Source: Drosophila pseudoobscura (taxonomy: Eukaryota; Arthropoda; Insecta; Diptera; Drosophilidae). Taken from it: a DNA stretch of 64,000 nucleotides. Each line of letters starts with the position of its first letter. Position 1 is the first letter of the stretch. The position numbers and the translations under genes were made by a program. The DNA is taken from positions 17,174,001-17,238,000 of the forward strand of contig NC_046679.1 of the NCBI RefSeq assembly GCF_009870125.1, written 5' to 3'. Under the pieces are notes generated by a model that saw only the letters and a program-made list of their open reading frames with translations, was not told where the DNA came from and did no database searches. Shown in pieces: positions 12,126 to 25,600 of the stretch.

Positions 12126-12143
12126 CACACACACACACACACA
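12126..12143. repeat. (CA)9 microsatellite
   Basis: Uninterrupted CA run within a wider CA-rich stretch. Confidence 0.85.
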
Positions 12144-12728
12144 TACACTTAGTGGCAGACACACTACACCGACACACTCGAGGATGAGTTCTCTGGTATT
12201 TTTTCTTCTTCTGGTGCGCTATGCCAACGCCGTCGCCATCGTCTTCTTTTATCAGACAAACTAAGCGCAAAATTAGTTTTTGAACTTTTTAAATTGGTTT
12301 ATTTCATGGAGTTTTGATTTTTAGCACGTTGCGTAACGAGCCCGAGAACCGAACCGAACCGAACCGCGCTCCCGTAATTGGCTAGCCGTGCTCGAGCATA
12401 CCGCGGAGACGCAGCGCGGAGGCGATGGCGATGGCGATGGCAAGGACTTGCTTAACGCCTTCATTAGCAGTGCACTGCATGTGTGTATCTGTGTGAGAGG
12501 AGTGAGAGTGGGATTGGGAGGGGGAGTGGAAGACTCGGCAGGGCTGAGTAACTACTCAATTTGCCAGACGACTTAAAGTGAAATCATTTTTTCAAAATCT
12601 TTCGCTTTTTCCTACACAATTTTGCAATTATTGTAATATGAGCATGTAGAGAGCGTGTCCTCATATTTTATGACATTTTTCCTTTGCTTTGTTTTTGTCG
12701 CCGCCAGTTCTAGAAAGTGTCGGGGGAG

Positions 12729-12749
12729 CACACACACACACACACACAC
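12729..12749. repeat. (CA)10 microsatellite
   Basis: Uninterrupted CA run. Confidence 0.85.
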
Positions 12750-13620
12750 TCGCATTCTCACGGTAGCACTCTTGCACGTGGATGTGGATACGTGCGAACG
12801 CCATCCATGCTCACTTAATACCTTATAATTTGCTGTGAGTCGTTGCTTTCATAAAATATACTTTATGAACAATAATTTATACGTGTACGGGTATGCAGCG
12901 GTATGAGTGTGTCTCAGTGTGAGTGAAAAGTGCATAAAAATCAATTTTTGCGCATAAAAACCAACACCAGCACAACAGCCCAGAACGAGCGCCAAGGCAA
13001 AAAGGTTCGACTGGAGTATACCATGGAAAACAGAAAGTTGCTAGATAATAAATATATTATTATAAAATATTTCTGTATATGTAACTATATATATTTCTCC
13101 CACTGATTTACGCCACGAGCTCACTTCAGCACACTCCAAAAGCATACACATAGAAATCTATACTTTCAATTCCAGATTCGTTTATAAAGGAAGATTTGGG
13201 GGTGAATTGAGTGTTTGTTGTTCAAAATTAGACAACATCAATACACTTTTTTAATCCCAATCAATTGTTTCAAAGACTCCCTTTGTTTTCATAGGGCCCA
13301 CACCTGCCCAATAGGCTGCTGCATCCGCTGGATAAGCGGTACGCGATGGAAAGCATGCCAAAGGCGAAATAAAACGGCAGCAACAAAGTCGCGTCCACGA
13401 CGACAACGTTGCATACTTTTCAGATGACAAGCTGATGGGCAGCGGGGACTGCGAAAGGGGAAGGGGGCCGGGTCCCATCCCCAGGCCCCATAGCGGCATA
13501 GCGGGGGGCAACGGAATGGCTTTCTCGAATAACCCTCTTGCAGCACACACTTGAAACTGATTACATGCACAATTTTGCCCCGTTCTTTGTTCGCCAATGC
13601 CGGAGCAAGGCACCAGCGCA

Positions 13621-13673
13621 GGGACAGGACCAAGACCAGGACCATGCACAGGACCAGGACCAGGACCAGGACA
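13621..13673. repeat. GGACCA hexamer array
   Basis: Degenerate tandem CAGGAC/CAAGAC/CATGCA units, clean in the second half. Confidence 0.8.
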
Positions 13674-13728
13674 CTTCCTTCAACCCCTCTCAGCCCGCCT
13701 TCTCGGCAATTGTTAACTGCTCTGCATG

Positions 13729-13765
13729 TGTGCTTGTGCCTGTGCTTGTGCCTGTGCTTGTGTGT
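13729..13765. repeat. 12-base TGTGCCTGTGCT array
   Basis: About three units alternating TGTGCC and TGTGCT, ending in a GT run. Confidence 0.8.
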
Positions 13766-16226
13766 GGCATTGTTGTGTATTCCTGTGGCCATCGTTCTCG
13801 TTCGTCCTGGCTAGCTGCCTGCCTGCCTGCCTCCGATTGCCGTTGCCGATGCCGTTGCCGTTGTTGCCGTTTCCTCTCAATCCGGCGGTGGCGGTGGTGC
13901 AGCCCCAACCAACCACCAGCCCGCTCAATGCAATTATTTCAACAAATTTAAACCTCAGCGAAATAATAAACAATTCGTTTTCAGATTAAAATGCAATTTT
14001 CATAACTTTTTGTGCAAAGACATGGCCATCGGCCACCGGCGACCGGCCACCGGGCAGGGGCTACCAACTACCCCACCAGCCCAGACCCATCGGCCAACCG
14101 CCTGAGTCTGAGTACAACCTCCACTAGCCACAATTACTACTTATTTTATTTATATGCCGGCGCATTAATATTTCACAAGGTTTTTCCTACCGACCAATTT
14201 TTCTTTCCTTCCACTCATTGCAGCATTGTTGTTGCTGCTGCGGCCCTGTCATTTATCATACATTTCCCAATTTACTTTATGCAGAATTATGGGTAAGCGG
14301 GAGTTTTTTATAGCTATGGCCCGCTTTTATGATTGAATTAACTTTTGTTCGCTACGCAGCTCGCCACCCGAGCTCCGCTCGCCCTAGCACTTTGCGTCAA
14401 TTAAGAGCCAAGGATACGGCATAAAGGAGCGTAAAGCAAAGATGAGCATGCGTTCATAATTAGCAGACGGCTTTTTCCATTAACAGGTGATTCAATAATT
14501 AAGCACGCCGGACCAAAGTGACGAATATTTCAAGCACACGCACACAACCGTCACCTCAGGTATCCTCGGAGGATGCAGTGCAGGGTGAAGACTCAAACTG
14601 TCACTGCCGTGTGTCATATTGCCAATATTTGATAAGCACTCAGGCATGGCCAATTTAGATGAGGCCTGGACGACTAGAAGGCCGAGGCCGAGGCGGACCT
14701 GACAGATTGTGCCTTGCATATTTTAGACCGATCTGGGCCCATTTGAATGGCATCTTCAGGGCCATTTGGCTAGTTAATTAGGCACTGATTGGTGAATGGT
14801 GACCGGCAAATGCAAATTTCCATTAATCGTTGGTCCAGACAATGCTCGTAAGAGGCTCAGACACAGAATTCAACTTCCAAGTGTGCGGACCCAGTTATAA
14901 TTTTCTTATTATTCGTACAATTAATTTGGTTCTTGAGTGCTGAAGTGCTGAAATGTGTGACAACTGCTTTAGTTGCCTTAGTCCTGGCGTAGGACCGGAT
15001 TACTTGCAACATTATTGTTCATATTTTCATTCCCAAAATTAGGCAAACGGAAAATTTAGCCAGCTGTCGGGTTGGCCTTATTAAAATTCAGTTTAAAGTG
15101 GCTCAAATACCTGGAACCGTGCACAATGGCAACATTTATTGTCCCGACTTTACCGCTGCCATGATAATGTGATATACGTCAACGTCAATTGGATCGGATT
15201 GGATTGGATGATTCCAAAGCCAATAAGCTGTCATTCGGTTTGGGGCCAGACCTGCAAACAACCCAACTTGATTTATTGCCGGAAAAACAAAGCCACCCCT
15301 TGAGTTGTTTCTTTTCCTACACTTCCATCCACTTTCATCTCATCTCCTGTCCTATCCCCTTCCGCTCTCCAAATATTATGCGACTTCTGAATTTCACTCG
15401 TGAGTGGAAAAGCTTTCGTTGTTCGAGTGTATCAATGGCAGCATTTGAAATGAATTGAAAGTACTTGAGATTGAGATTGCTGTAAGGAATGATATGTGGC
15501 TGCTTGCCACATATGCAGCTTGCTTTCTCTCTTCCTGGCACAATACAAGGACTATTGACATCCCAGATTCAGAGAAGTTTTTAAGCATATTGTAACATTT
15601 TCCAAAGTAATGAATAAAGACACATAAATAGTAGACCCATTAAATTAATAGATGAAATTAAAGCCAAAGTTCATATAACAAGAACCGGCTATAAAATAGT
15701 TTCTTAATTAAGAAAATATGCAGGATTTAGGAACGCATTTGGAAGCCTAAGGACAAAAATATTCAAATACTTCTGCTGTCGAATAAATAAATGTATATCG
15801 GTATTGCAGAGCTCCTTTTAACCCTTTGTAATACTCTCTTTTCCGACAGTTGTTTTATGGTGTTCATCTTTTCCTGTCTCCAAGCTCGTCTTAGATTTTC
15901 CTACTCATTTTTGCTCTGTAAAGACTTAAATTTACGTCGATATTTTGCATGACTTTACTCAAGCCCAACTTCGGGACAACTTCGGGATGCGATACATTAT
16001 AGGCAGTTGCAGTCGAGCTTGTCCGACTTATTAAAAGTTACTATCATTAAACTTTTAAGAAATTAACAAATATTGTATTAAGATAGTGGTTCCTCTTTAT
16101 CGCACAAGATTGTCTTATTCTACCAGGAAAAATTCTCACAGTTTTTTCTTTGAACTTCTTTTAGTCAGTCATGGAGCAATTATCGCAACGGCATTCCTTG
16201 CACACCAGCTTCCGCTTTTCCTCTGC

Positions 16227-16252
16227 CTTTTCCTTTCCCTTTCCCTTTCCCT
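16227..16252. repeat. TTTCCC hexamer array
   Basis: About four TTTCCC-type units, strongly pyrimidine-biased on the plus strand. Confidence 0.8.
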
Positions 16253-19200
16253 GGACATGTTCCATTCCCTTCTGCTGCTGGGCGGTATCCTGATGGAGCA
16301 AACAAAACGTTTGATTGCTTTGTCTTTGTCCCTGCTCGTCCTTTTCCCCTCGTTGGCGTTGGTGTCTCTATACAATTTTCTTTCTTTCTCCCACTAGATG
16401 AGTGAACAGTTGACCAAGGATAACAGATTAAAGACTTTAAGAATCCCCCATTATTTATCATCTGGTTAAATTGTCAAGTCTGATCACATTCACTTCACTG
16501 AATATTCGTCATTTCATATCCACGTCCACATTTATTTGTTTCGTCTGCTAATCCAACACATTTGTGAAATGAATACAAAATTTAATTGACAAGTGTCTAT
16601 GATTTTAATATGGTATTATAATCATACGCACCGGCGACCAGGCAATAATTGATTGCTGAAATTTATTTGCTATGGCATTTTACAGTCAAATAGAATTCTT
16701 AATGCATTTAATAAATGCAAAGTTCTTCAGAAATAACAACGATATATTGCACCTAATAATATTTAGGAAGTCCCGAAATATTATCCACTATATGTACTAC
16801 TTGTGAAATCAACGAGCAGCGATTATCCTCTTTTCAATCATTTTTTGGGTCCTGGCTTTTGCATTCCTGAACAAATTCTTGGATGCATTAAGAGTGCGTG
16901 TTCCTCGTACAGACATTATTCCAATAAAAAATAAAAAAAAAGCAACGGAATCCCCTTTGTACAATGTACAGCTCTCCGGAAAATTGGCAGAGTGTGAAGT
17001 GTGAGTGAGCCCGGAATGGAATCAATTTCTCGCCTATACAAAGATAATTGTGCGTGTGTGTCTGTGAGTAAAAAATACCTGTTAAATATTTTGTTGAGAT
17101 GGTAAAGCTGTCCAATAAATTGGCCCAGATGGCCATCAGTCCTCGTCCGTCCGATCTTCCGATCGTCCGGCCGGAGAGCCGGGAGAGGTCTGTAATTTGC
17201 CTGCGAGAAAGTTTTATTTATTCATGCTAATGAGCCGCGTCTGCAAAGGACCCGAGCTCTTGTCGAGCCTGGCCCTGTCGATACCTTTTATCAGATTTAT
17301 TATTAAGTGCATTTATGCGCACTTTATGCAAATTTAATTTCACATTTCTTTCATTTCAATATAAGAGCATTTGGCGTGCATTTGTTCAGTGTGCATTGCG
17401 GGTTGCATAATGATAATTTCGGCGGGGATCACATAATTTATATGCTTTTAATTGCATTGCAATGGCAGTTTCATTATGCAATATCCCCGCCAACTAATTA
17501 TTCGACTATTCCGTGTCCGTGTGTTAATATGAAAACAATTTCAATTTTTCATTCGCCCCACGAGCCATTAGCAAGTGGCTAGATATGGAAATTATTCCGC
17601 AAAAATGCGACAAAACCATTTGGCTAATTTGACTAGACTATTTAATTAGCCGGCTAGTCGGCCAGAGTCGGTAATCAATACTCCTGCTCCTCCTCCTGCT
17701 CCTGCTCTTGCTCTTGGTCGGAGCTGATCCAAAAGGTGAAGCAGGTAAAGGCTTCAAATTGGCACAATTGATAATTTCATTGAAACACTCAATCAACAAC
17801 TGGCAAATGGCTATAAATCCGAATCCGAGTATCTCCCTCGGCATGCCTGTTGTCTCCTCTGGCCCTGGCTCTGGCTGTTGCTCTTTCTCGATTTGCCAAT
17901 GTCTATATTTAAGTTTAAATGGCACTTTTCTCAAAAGGCTTTGCAGCACACACTCGCATTGGCACTGGCACTGGCGCTGGCGCTGGCATTGGCAAACTCT
18001 TCTGGCACACGCAATCCCGGGCAGAGCCTGTCGGCTGACTGACATCCAAAGAGACAAGCTGCCAATTCGTGCAGTCGACGTCGACGTGCATAAAACTAAG
18101 AGAGTCAGCACAACAGGCTCTGGCAAATGACGCACACACATATACATACGTGCATCTATGGTCGGGGCACGGACACACATTGGAGCACGGAAAAAACATT
18201 GAAAAATCAAAAAACGAGCAAAAATGTTGTTATTGCTTTTGAAAATGGCAGGCGTGGCCGGGGCGTACACAGATGGGCGTGGACAGGGGCGGCGTATTGC
18301 CGAGCCCATGCATGCGATTGCACTCTCTGTGCTCTCCTTGTCCTTTTGCTAGTTTTTGCTCGTCTGGCCCTTCATCTCCCCATCTCGCCATCTGCCCGTC
18401 ACCCTTTCCTACGAGTACATCCCAGTTTTTTAACTTTTGTTCTGGGAATGGCAATTGAATGGTGAAATTTCGTAAAATGCAGTTTGAGCGCACGCTTGAG
18501 ACGAGAGATGAGACAGTCCAGGCCGTTCTATGGCAAGAGGAACAACAATGGACATAACAACATGCCTGCAAGTTGCTCCTCTGTCTCTGATTCCATCCAT
18601 AGAGATGCTCAGTTGTTCCTAATACGTGTACGTATAGTGCTTCCGAAATCTTAAATTATTTTTTTGTTAAACAATTTATTTAGAATAGTTTTAAATAAAA
18701 TAAAATTAATTAATTAATATTTAATGAAATAATTGTATTGATCAAACAGTTATTCGTCCTAAAATATATAAAATATAATATATATATAAAATATATTTAT
18801 TGTCGTTACCATATGCTGTGATCTATTAACTTTAACCGTATTATGCGTGGTATACGGGTTATTATTCTGCGTTATCTTTCCATAGTTTGCCGAAAACTAT
18901 AAGCTATAATATTTCCCATCTGGTCTGCTCCATCTCTGATGCCAATGGCCAAGTCTCTATTTTTGGAGCCCTCCATTTCGTTCCGTTTCCATGGGGCCAC
19001 ACGGGGGGTGGGGTGTGCTTGTTTGTTTGAGTGTTTGTAGTTTTGGCTTTGTACTGTGTGATTTTTTGGCCAAGGTAGGCGGCTTGCAGCAGTGCGGGGG
19101 CGTGGCCTGGCGGTCAGGTTGCAGCAGTGCCAAACTGGTTGTTAGAGCCGCCAGCACAAAGCGAGGAGCGACCCAAGTGAACATCAGGAGCAGAGCTGGC

Positions 19201-21122
19201 GACTGGCGACGGCAAGTACTCGTAGAAGCAGAAACAGCAACGGCAACGAGAACTAGCATGCCACACGTATGCACACAATGAACTGCAGTGCATTTCTCAT
19301 ACGCAATGTTGGCCAACTTTCTGGCGCACAGCCCGCCCACAGGTGGATGGGCAGGCAAGACGGAGTTGTTTGTGAAACGTACTCAGCCAAAAACGAAGGG
19401 CGTAGGACAAGTCAGACAAGCAATTCACATGCCACTGCAGGCAACCTCACCTTCCCCTTCCCATACCCCTTTTCCTTGCCTCTTCCCTTCGTCAACCGCT
19501 GCCTCTTACGAGCTTGCAATTTGCTGCATATCATAGCAGACAGACACGGAGTAGACAGAGAGATCGGCCAGCAAGGGCCAGCTGTCTCTCGATGAGTTTT
19601 CCCAAATTGGCGCAAGATATTTTCCTGATGCTCGTTAATAGGCGGCCGCACTTTGCCGAGGGGCAGCTGGAGCAACGGCCACGGAACTGGCAATGGCAAC
19701 GGCAACGGCCAACAGTTGCTAATTAAAAATGCTGCGCTTAATTTACTCTACCTCTCTCGATTTTTTCCATCTGCCTGCGGGCGCTTTTTGTTTTCAGGTG
19801 TGTCTGCTGGTGTGCTGCTGGGCCATGCCACACTGTCATGTGCACTCTGTGGCCGCAAAGCTAAACAAGTTGTTTGTGCCACTCCGGGCAGGACTCGGAC
19901 TGGATGGGCAGTCAACCAGTCAAATAGTCAACCAGTCAAGCCGTCAGTCTGGCAGTCAGTTAAAGGCTCGTCATTTCGTTTGTTTATTGTTCGCAATGAT
20001 TGCAAGGAGCCTTAAAACTGCTATGATTGTCCGAACCAGGTTTGACTTGCTCCGAATCGCAATCTCAGAGGAAGAGCCCGGCGAAGAGCCCAGTCTCCGG
20101 CCCATGGGCAAATCGTTGGAAACAAAAATCACATATTGTGCACACGTACGCCAGCTTAGAAGAGCCAGAAGCCTTTGCCCACCCATCCACCTCATCTACC
20201 CATCCAGGCATCTAGCCATCTAGCCATCTAGCAATCCAACCATCCCGAATCCCATGCCCATTCCCATTCGGATGCTCACCCCGGGACTCCTGCATTCGGA
20301 TGGTATGCCATGGTCATGCCGTGCCATGCAATTTTTCCCAGGTAACAAAATGAATTGCCTGCTCCGCCTCTGCCTCTGCCATCGGTTCGGTGGTGCAACT
20401 GCTGCTACTGCGGCTGACAGTGTCGCATGCTCAAAGCGGACTATTTGCTGTTATTCCACTGATATTTTGAGAGTGCCACTGGCCAGGGCAGAGCAGAGCA
20501 GACGACATACCCGGTTTGGGGGTAGGGTCTGAGCAGCCAATAGTACATATAGATGAGTGCAATTTACCGCTAACAATGCCATGCACTGGTAGTTACAACA
20601 AATGTTAGGCCCAGCCAACAACCGCAGCCCATTCGAACGGTACGGTACGGTAGGTGGTAGGTGGTAGGAGGTAGGTGGTGGGTGGTAGGCGGAGGAACTA
20701 ACTACTTGGTAGCTACCTAACGACTCGCACACACTGTACTCGTACTCGTACTACCGTATACTACATATGTTGACCATGGAAATGCATAAATAATGCGCCA
20801 CAGTATGGGGCACGGGCCCCGACATGGCCTACAACCAGGAGCAAGGACTGCAGACTGCAGGACTGCACTGCTGCAGCCTGGCCAGAACATCCCAGGCCAG
20901 GCCAGGACAGGACAGTGCCAGTGCCAGTGGCAGTGGCAGAGTCAGGGCCGTGGGTCTCTGTTTGCCATATTCGAACATTCGCATCAGGATTTCCCGCCAT
21001 TGTACTTTTTGGCTTTTGTTTATTTACAGTCAGCGCAAAAATGTTTGTTATGCTCTGGGTGTACATCCCCGTGCCCCCCCCATCCCCTCTGGACGGCATG
21101 AATGAGCCTGTATATGTGTGGT

Positions 21123-21149
21123 TGTGTGTGTGTGTGTGTGTGTGTGTGT
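21123..21149. repeat. (TG)13 microsatellite
   Basis: The longest clean TG run in the window. Confidence 0.9.
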
Positions 21150-21290
21150 CTAGTTGGATTTAGGCTAAGTAAGCCGCATACACCTGGTCACACAGATGCA
21201 CACACAAGCTAGCACAAACACCAAGAAGCGAATTCACGGAGGGAGTACAATTTAATACATGATGGCATGGCTGAGCTTTCAATATTTGAC

Positions 21291-21347
21291 TGCTGCTGCT
21301 GCTATTGTTGTTGTTGTTGTTGTTTTTGCTGCTGCTGTTGTTGTTGC
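21291..21347. repeat. GCT/GTT trinucleotide tract
   Basis: TGC, TTG and TGC blocks in succession, 57 bases. Confidence 0.85.
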
Positions 21348-22680
21348 ATCTGCTTAAACAACGAATGTCACGCGTGGACTTGCCCCCAATTATTCATGAG
21401 GCGAACGTTATTAATTTGAAAGCATATTTATCACAAACGAAATCTACGCCACATGCCATAATAAATCAACGAACGTTTTTCGGTCCCACATTAAAATCGC
21501 ACACACTCACACAGAGGACACAGGACACAGGACACATCGTCGGTTACATGGATTTAGGAAGGTTCTTGTGTGGGTGAATGGGTGACTAGACTGTGGTCGT
21601 GGTGTGGGTGTAGAGGGGGGAGTGGGTGCGTCTGGCCAGAGCCAGCCGGGCCATGTCATATCCATATTTAAGCACGCCAGCTATCCATGTGACAGTCAGT
21701 CAAAGTCTCAAGATACAAAACACTCAAGGTGATATGAACCTTTTAGCCGTGGCGTCCTTTCGGCGTCCTTGGCGCTCCACTCCTGGCACCTGCTTCTTGC
21801 CTCATGCTTCAAAACGCTACAACGCTACAACGACAATGATGGCGACGATAAATACATAAATTCCCAGCCGCTGCCACCAAAAGGTTGACAACGCGTCATT
21901 ATGTGTCAGACATTTTGGCTTCGACTTCAAACGCCAAACCAAAACCAAATCCGATGCCAATGGCGATGCTGAGTCTGAGGCTGAGGCTGAGGCTGAGGTA
22001 AAGGCTGGAGCTGCACGTGAAGGGGGCGTGGATCACCAGATGCGAGTATGTTTCAAACTGAACGATGAACGTATGACATTCCAATTGTTTGGCGGTCGGC
22101 CTCCTATGGGATCGGGTTGGTGCTGGGTCCCTGTCCGCCTGTTTTCGGAGTGCGAGGCGGGGTTCGGCGCCGAGGTTTCATATTTTTCTGTTTCTGGGGC
22201 AGAGCTAACCCAATTGCAATATTAAAAGCATGCCTGCCACAGAAAACTTTCCCGAGCCAGGCGACAGCGTGTGGCAGGCATCCGTGTCGATGCCAGGGCC
22301 AAGTCACCGTCGAATCTTTGCGGCTTTGCTGCGGCCGCTAAGCTGGCTGCCAAACCAGAGCCAGATCCGAGCCAGAATCAGGACACAGTCGGGGCAGAGG
22401 CAGAGCTTGGCAGAGTCAAAGCCAGTCGCAACACCAGACGAGGCAAGGGGCACGCCCATGGCAGCAACACGTTCAAGGACACCGATGCCGCAGGATTTTA
22501 CAATGTGTGACGCGTCTCGAATTTTGTGTGGGTTTTTTTCTTTATTCTTCTTTTTGTGTGCTTCACCCAAAATGTCAATTTACCGCAAAAAATCTGTACA
22601 TACACACAGACACACACTGTGGAGCAGTGGAGTTTGCATATCTGTGTGTGAACCAATACATTACAAGCAGCCCCATGTAA

Positions 22681-22694
22681 GGGGGGGGGGGGGG
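22681..22694. repeat. G14 homopolymer
   Basis: Fourteen consecutive G, preceded eight bases upstream by CCCC. Such a run is prone to length errors in sequencing and could form a G-rich secondary structure. Confidence 0.85.
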
Positions 22695-25600
22695 TACCTA
22701 TGTATGTACATAGGTACATATGTGTATGAATATCTGTATGTACACATATCATGGCGTACTTGGGTGTCGGCCAAAATATTAAAATTAAATATACCACGAA
22801 AGCCGTACAATGGGAAGGTATTTTCTTTGAAGCCATAATGTGGGATATTATACTGGGGGTTTCTTCTTAAAGATGAGTTCAGTTGAAATGCTGAAGAAGT
22901 TCAGGAGATTCTATCGTAATTACACCTACATATTTCCAGGATTGGGTACGAATATTAAGGACATTTTCAAGAAAGAACTGCCATAGGGTGTTGCAACTTT
23001 GAGCGCTTTCAGTTTTTAAATTAATATAATAAAGCAAAAAACACCATTGTGAATGCTGGCAGTAGCCAAGCTCGAGATTCAGTCAAGTCTTTTGATTACT
23101 TATCCATCCAATATTTATTCAAATTAACTTCAATTATAGTTCTTTCATATGGAATCCATTGGAGGCCACAAGTAAAAATATTCAGTGTCCTTACAATCCA
23201 CATGCCATGCCAGAGTCGGGGTGGGGGTGTAATTTACAAAGTCGCCGAGTGCAGACACCAATCGTGGCATCGCCACAGGGTTATGAGTCAAATTGAAGGC
23301 GATGGAAAATATTTCCAATTTGATTATTATTGCCATTGTGCAGCTCGACGGCAGAGCCTCGAATGTGCCTTGGCTCTCCTCACTGACGAGCTGACTGAAG
23401 GCCTGACGGACGGACGGGAGGACGGACGGACGGACGGGCTGACTGAATGTCTGAGTGTCGAGTTGGCCTGACAACATGCCTATTGCCTCGACGACACTTT
23501 GCGATGACACTTCCGTGCAATTGTATGCCGCTTTTGGGTTCCGGCGATGCCTGGCTCTGGATCCGGCTGCGGGGCCGGGTCCGGGGCTGGGGCCGGGGCT
23601 GGGTCTGGGAATTGTGCTCGGGACGGTTATTGGGTGTATCGGGTGTATGTCGTTTATTGGCCCGTGTGCGTGTTGCCAGTCCATATATGAATATTTGTGG
23701 CAATTCTTATGAATTTTCAGCTACGTTTGTGTGTACTCGTATGGGATGACAAGCCGCACGACATGCCGCACAGGATGCGGCAATGAGCAGGCGAGTGAGT
23801 ATGATTGTGAGTGGAAGTGGAAGTTCGAGTGTGAGTGTGAGTGTGAGTATAGTCATTGTATGTGCCGTTATTATGGCCATTTTGGTGCGCGATGATGCGC
23901 TCGGTTATTTGGTTATTTGGGCAAATCAAGCAATTTATTCGCAATTGTCGTCGTCGCTGCAATTGTGTGGAAATCGATACGAGTATGCGTTGTTATTTTA
24001 ACCGATCATTTCCTTCGTCCCAGCCATTACACGCTGCCACAAAGGTTGAGGCGTGCCACATCCATGCCCCACAAAAATACAGCCAAAGAGAAGTCGAACT
24101 GTTGCTGTTGCTGCCGTGCTGTCGCTGGCAAAATTTGATTTATGCATATTTCCATATGATTTATTTCATTAGCATCATTGCGAAGCGTTCTCCCATTTTG
24201 TATTTTGTTTTCCTTTCACTCCCTTTGCTCTTGCTTTTGCATTTGCTTTCGTTTTTTCTGGCCCCGATTTCTTTCTTTCCTCCTTGACTACGCTTTACCT
24301 TTAACTTTTCCATTTACCTTTTTTCCATTCCGTAGCCAGCATTTTATTTTTAATATTTATTTAAACATTTGTTGCAGCTTCCTTTTTCATTTCTCGTCCG
24401 TTACGTTTGAGTGATTCAAACTTGACGTTTGCCTTTGTATAAATTTTTTCTGCCTCATTTGGTGCAGAGAATGAAAAGTTTCCACACACCGCCGCACCAC
24501 CGTACCCCTTGCCCAGGCCCTGTCCCTGTCCCTGTCCCTGGCTCAGGCCACAGAAAGAGGCAAAAAATATTCCCACAAAACTTTTGTTAAGAAAATATGA
24601 ATTCCAAATGAAAATATGCTAGAAATGAATTGAAACTGTAACGGTTGGAGCGACCAAAACGAGCGCGTGCACGAACGAGCACCGAAAAAAAAAAAATATA
24701 AAAGAAAAAAAGGAAGCGAGATGAATGCCAATCCCTTGCCCAGCACTGGGACGCATTGCCATCGCCCCCACCAGCTCCTGCCGTCACACAAAGTTGCAAA
24801 TAAAACAGCGAATAAGAAACAATATACAATAAAAAGCAAAGAGGAGCTGCTTTCTCTGGATCGCTGGATCGGGTGCAGAGGTGTAGAGGCTGTGGCGGTG
24901 GCAGTGGCGGTGGCTATGGCAGTGGCAGATGGAAATGAAAGGCAAACACGATTCAGTTAACGAGTGACGAACGCTATTACTAACTGGGGACTGCTTATAC
25001 GAGTATGTTTGTACGTGTGTATCTCCGTGTCCGTGGATGTGTGTGCGTATAGAACCTGGCAGCATGCTCTATTGAAAATTGCTCTACTCCTACGGACTGT
25101 CCTGCCTCTCTGAGTGGCATGGCATTGGCATTGGAAACGGAGAATACAGAGTGGAGAGTGGATAGCGGTGGCGGCTCTGGCCGGGCTGAATGATTGCCTT
25201 GCTGGCCATACTGACTGACTATCCAATGAACGATTCAAAATGAATGACTGAATGAATGAATAAATGAACGGATGAGCGCACCTCTTCAGTTGGTTGCATC
25301 CGCAAAATCGCACAGAGTCTGGCCAGACTCTGTATCTATTGAACTTGGACGCCGCCGTTCCGCCTTCCATCCCTAACCCCCCTTGCCTTCCTTTCCTTCC
25401 CCTGGCCGACAACCGACAACCGACAAAGTACAATGGAAGTTAGTTTCTCCAAGTCGGCTACTTTATTGAGCGTAAGTTTCGGCCAGGCCATATTATTTGA
25501 TGTGGTTTGCCTTGGTTATGAAGTCCGCCCGAGAGTGAGTCCGCCCCGATACTTGAAGGGGGAAAGCGAGTACATTTATATTTCTCCTTCAACGGCCGAT

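Larger units (their letters stand above)
11735..21122. other. Gene-free, microsatellite-rich region
   Basis: Possible intron of the putative exon ending at 11734. It contains CAT, CA, GGACCA, TGTGCC/T and TTTCCC tracts, listed separately where clear. The AT-rich stretches 15.6-17.6 kb and 18.6-18.9 kb carry short TATA runs but no gene. The long frames at 13251-13951 and 17638-18309 are repeat-derived. The stretch 20.63-20.70 kb is a GGTAGGTGGTAGG-type array. Confidence 0.5.

Noticed and set aside
17638..18309. Minus frame of 223 codons
   Set aside because: The middle is Cys/Gln repeats from GCTGGCATTGG-type DNA; the flanks have no family features.
22230..22838. Plus frame of 202 codons
   Set aside because: Composition shifts repeatedly, it spans a G14 run, and no motif was recognised.
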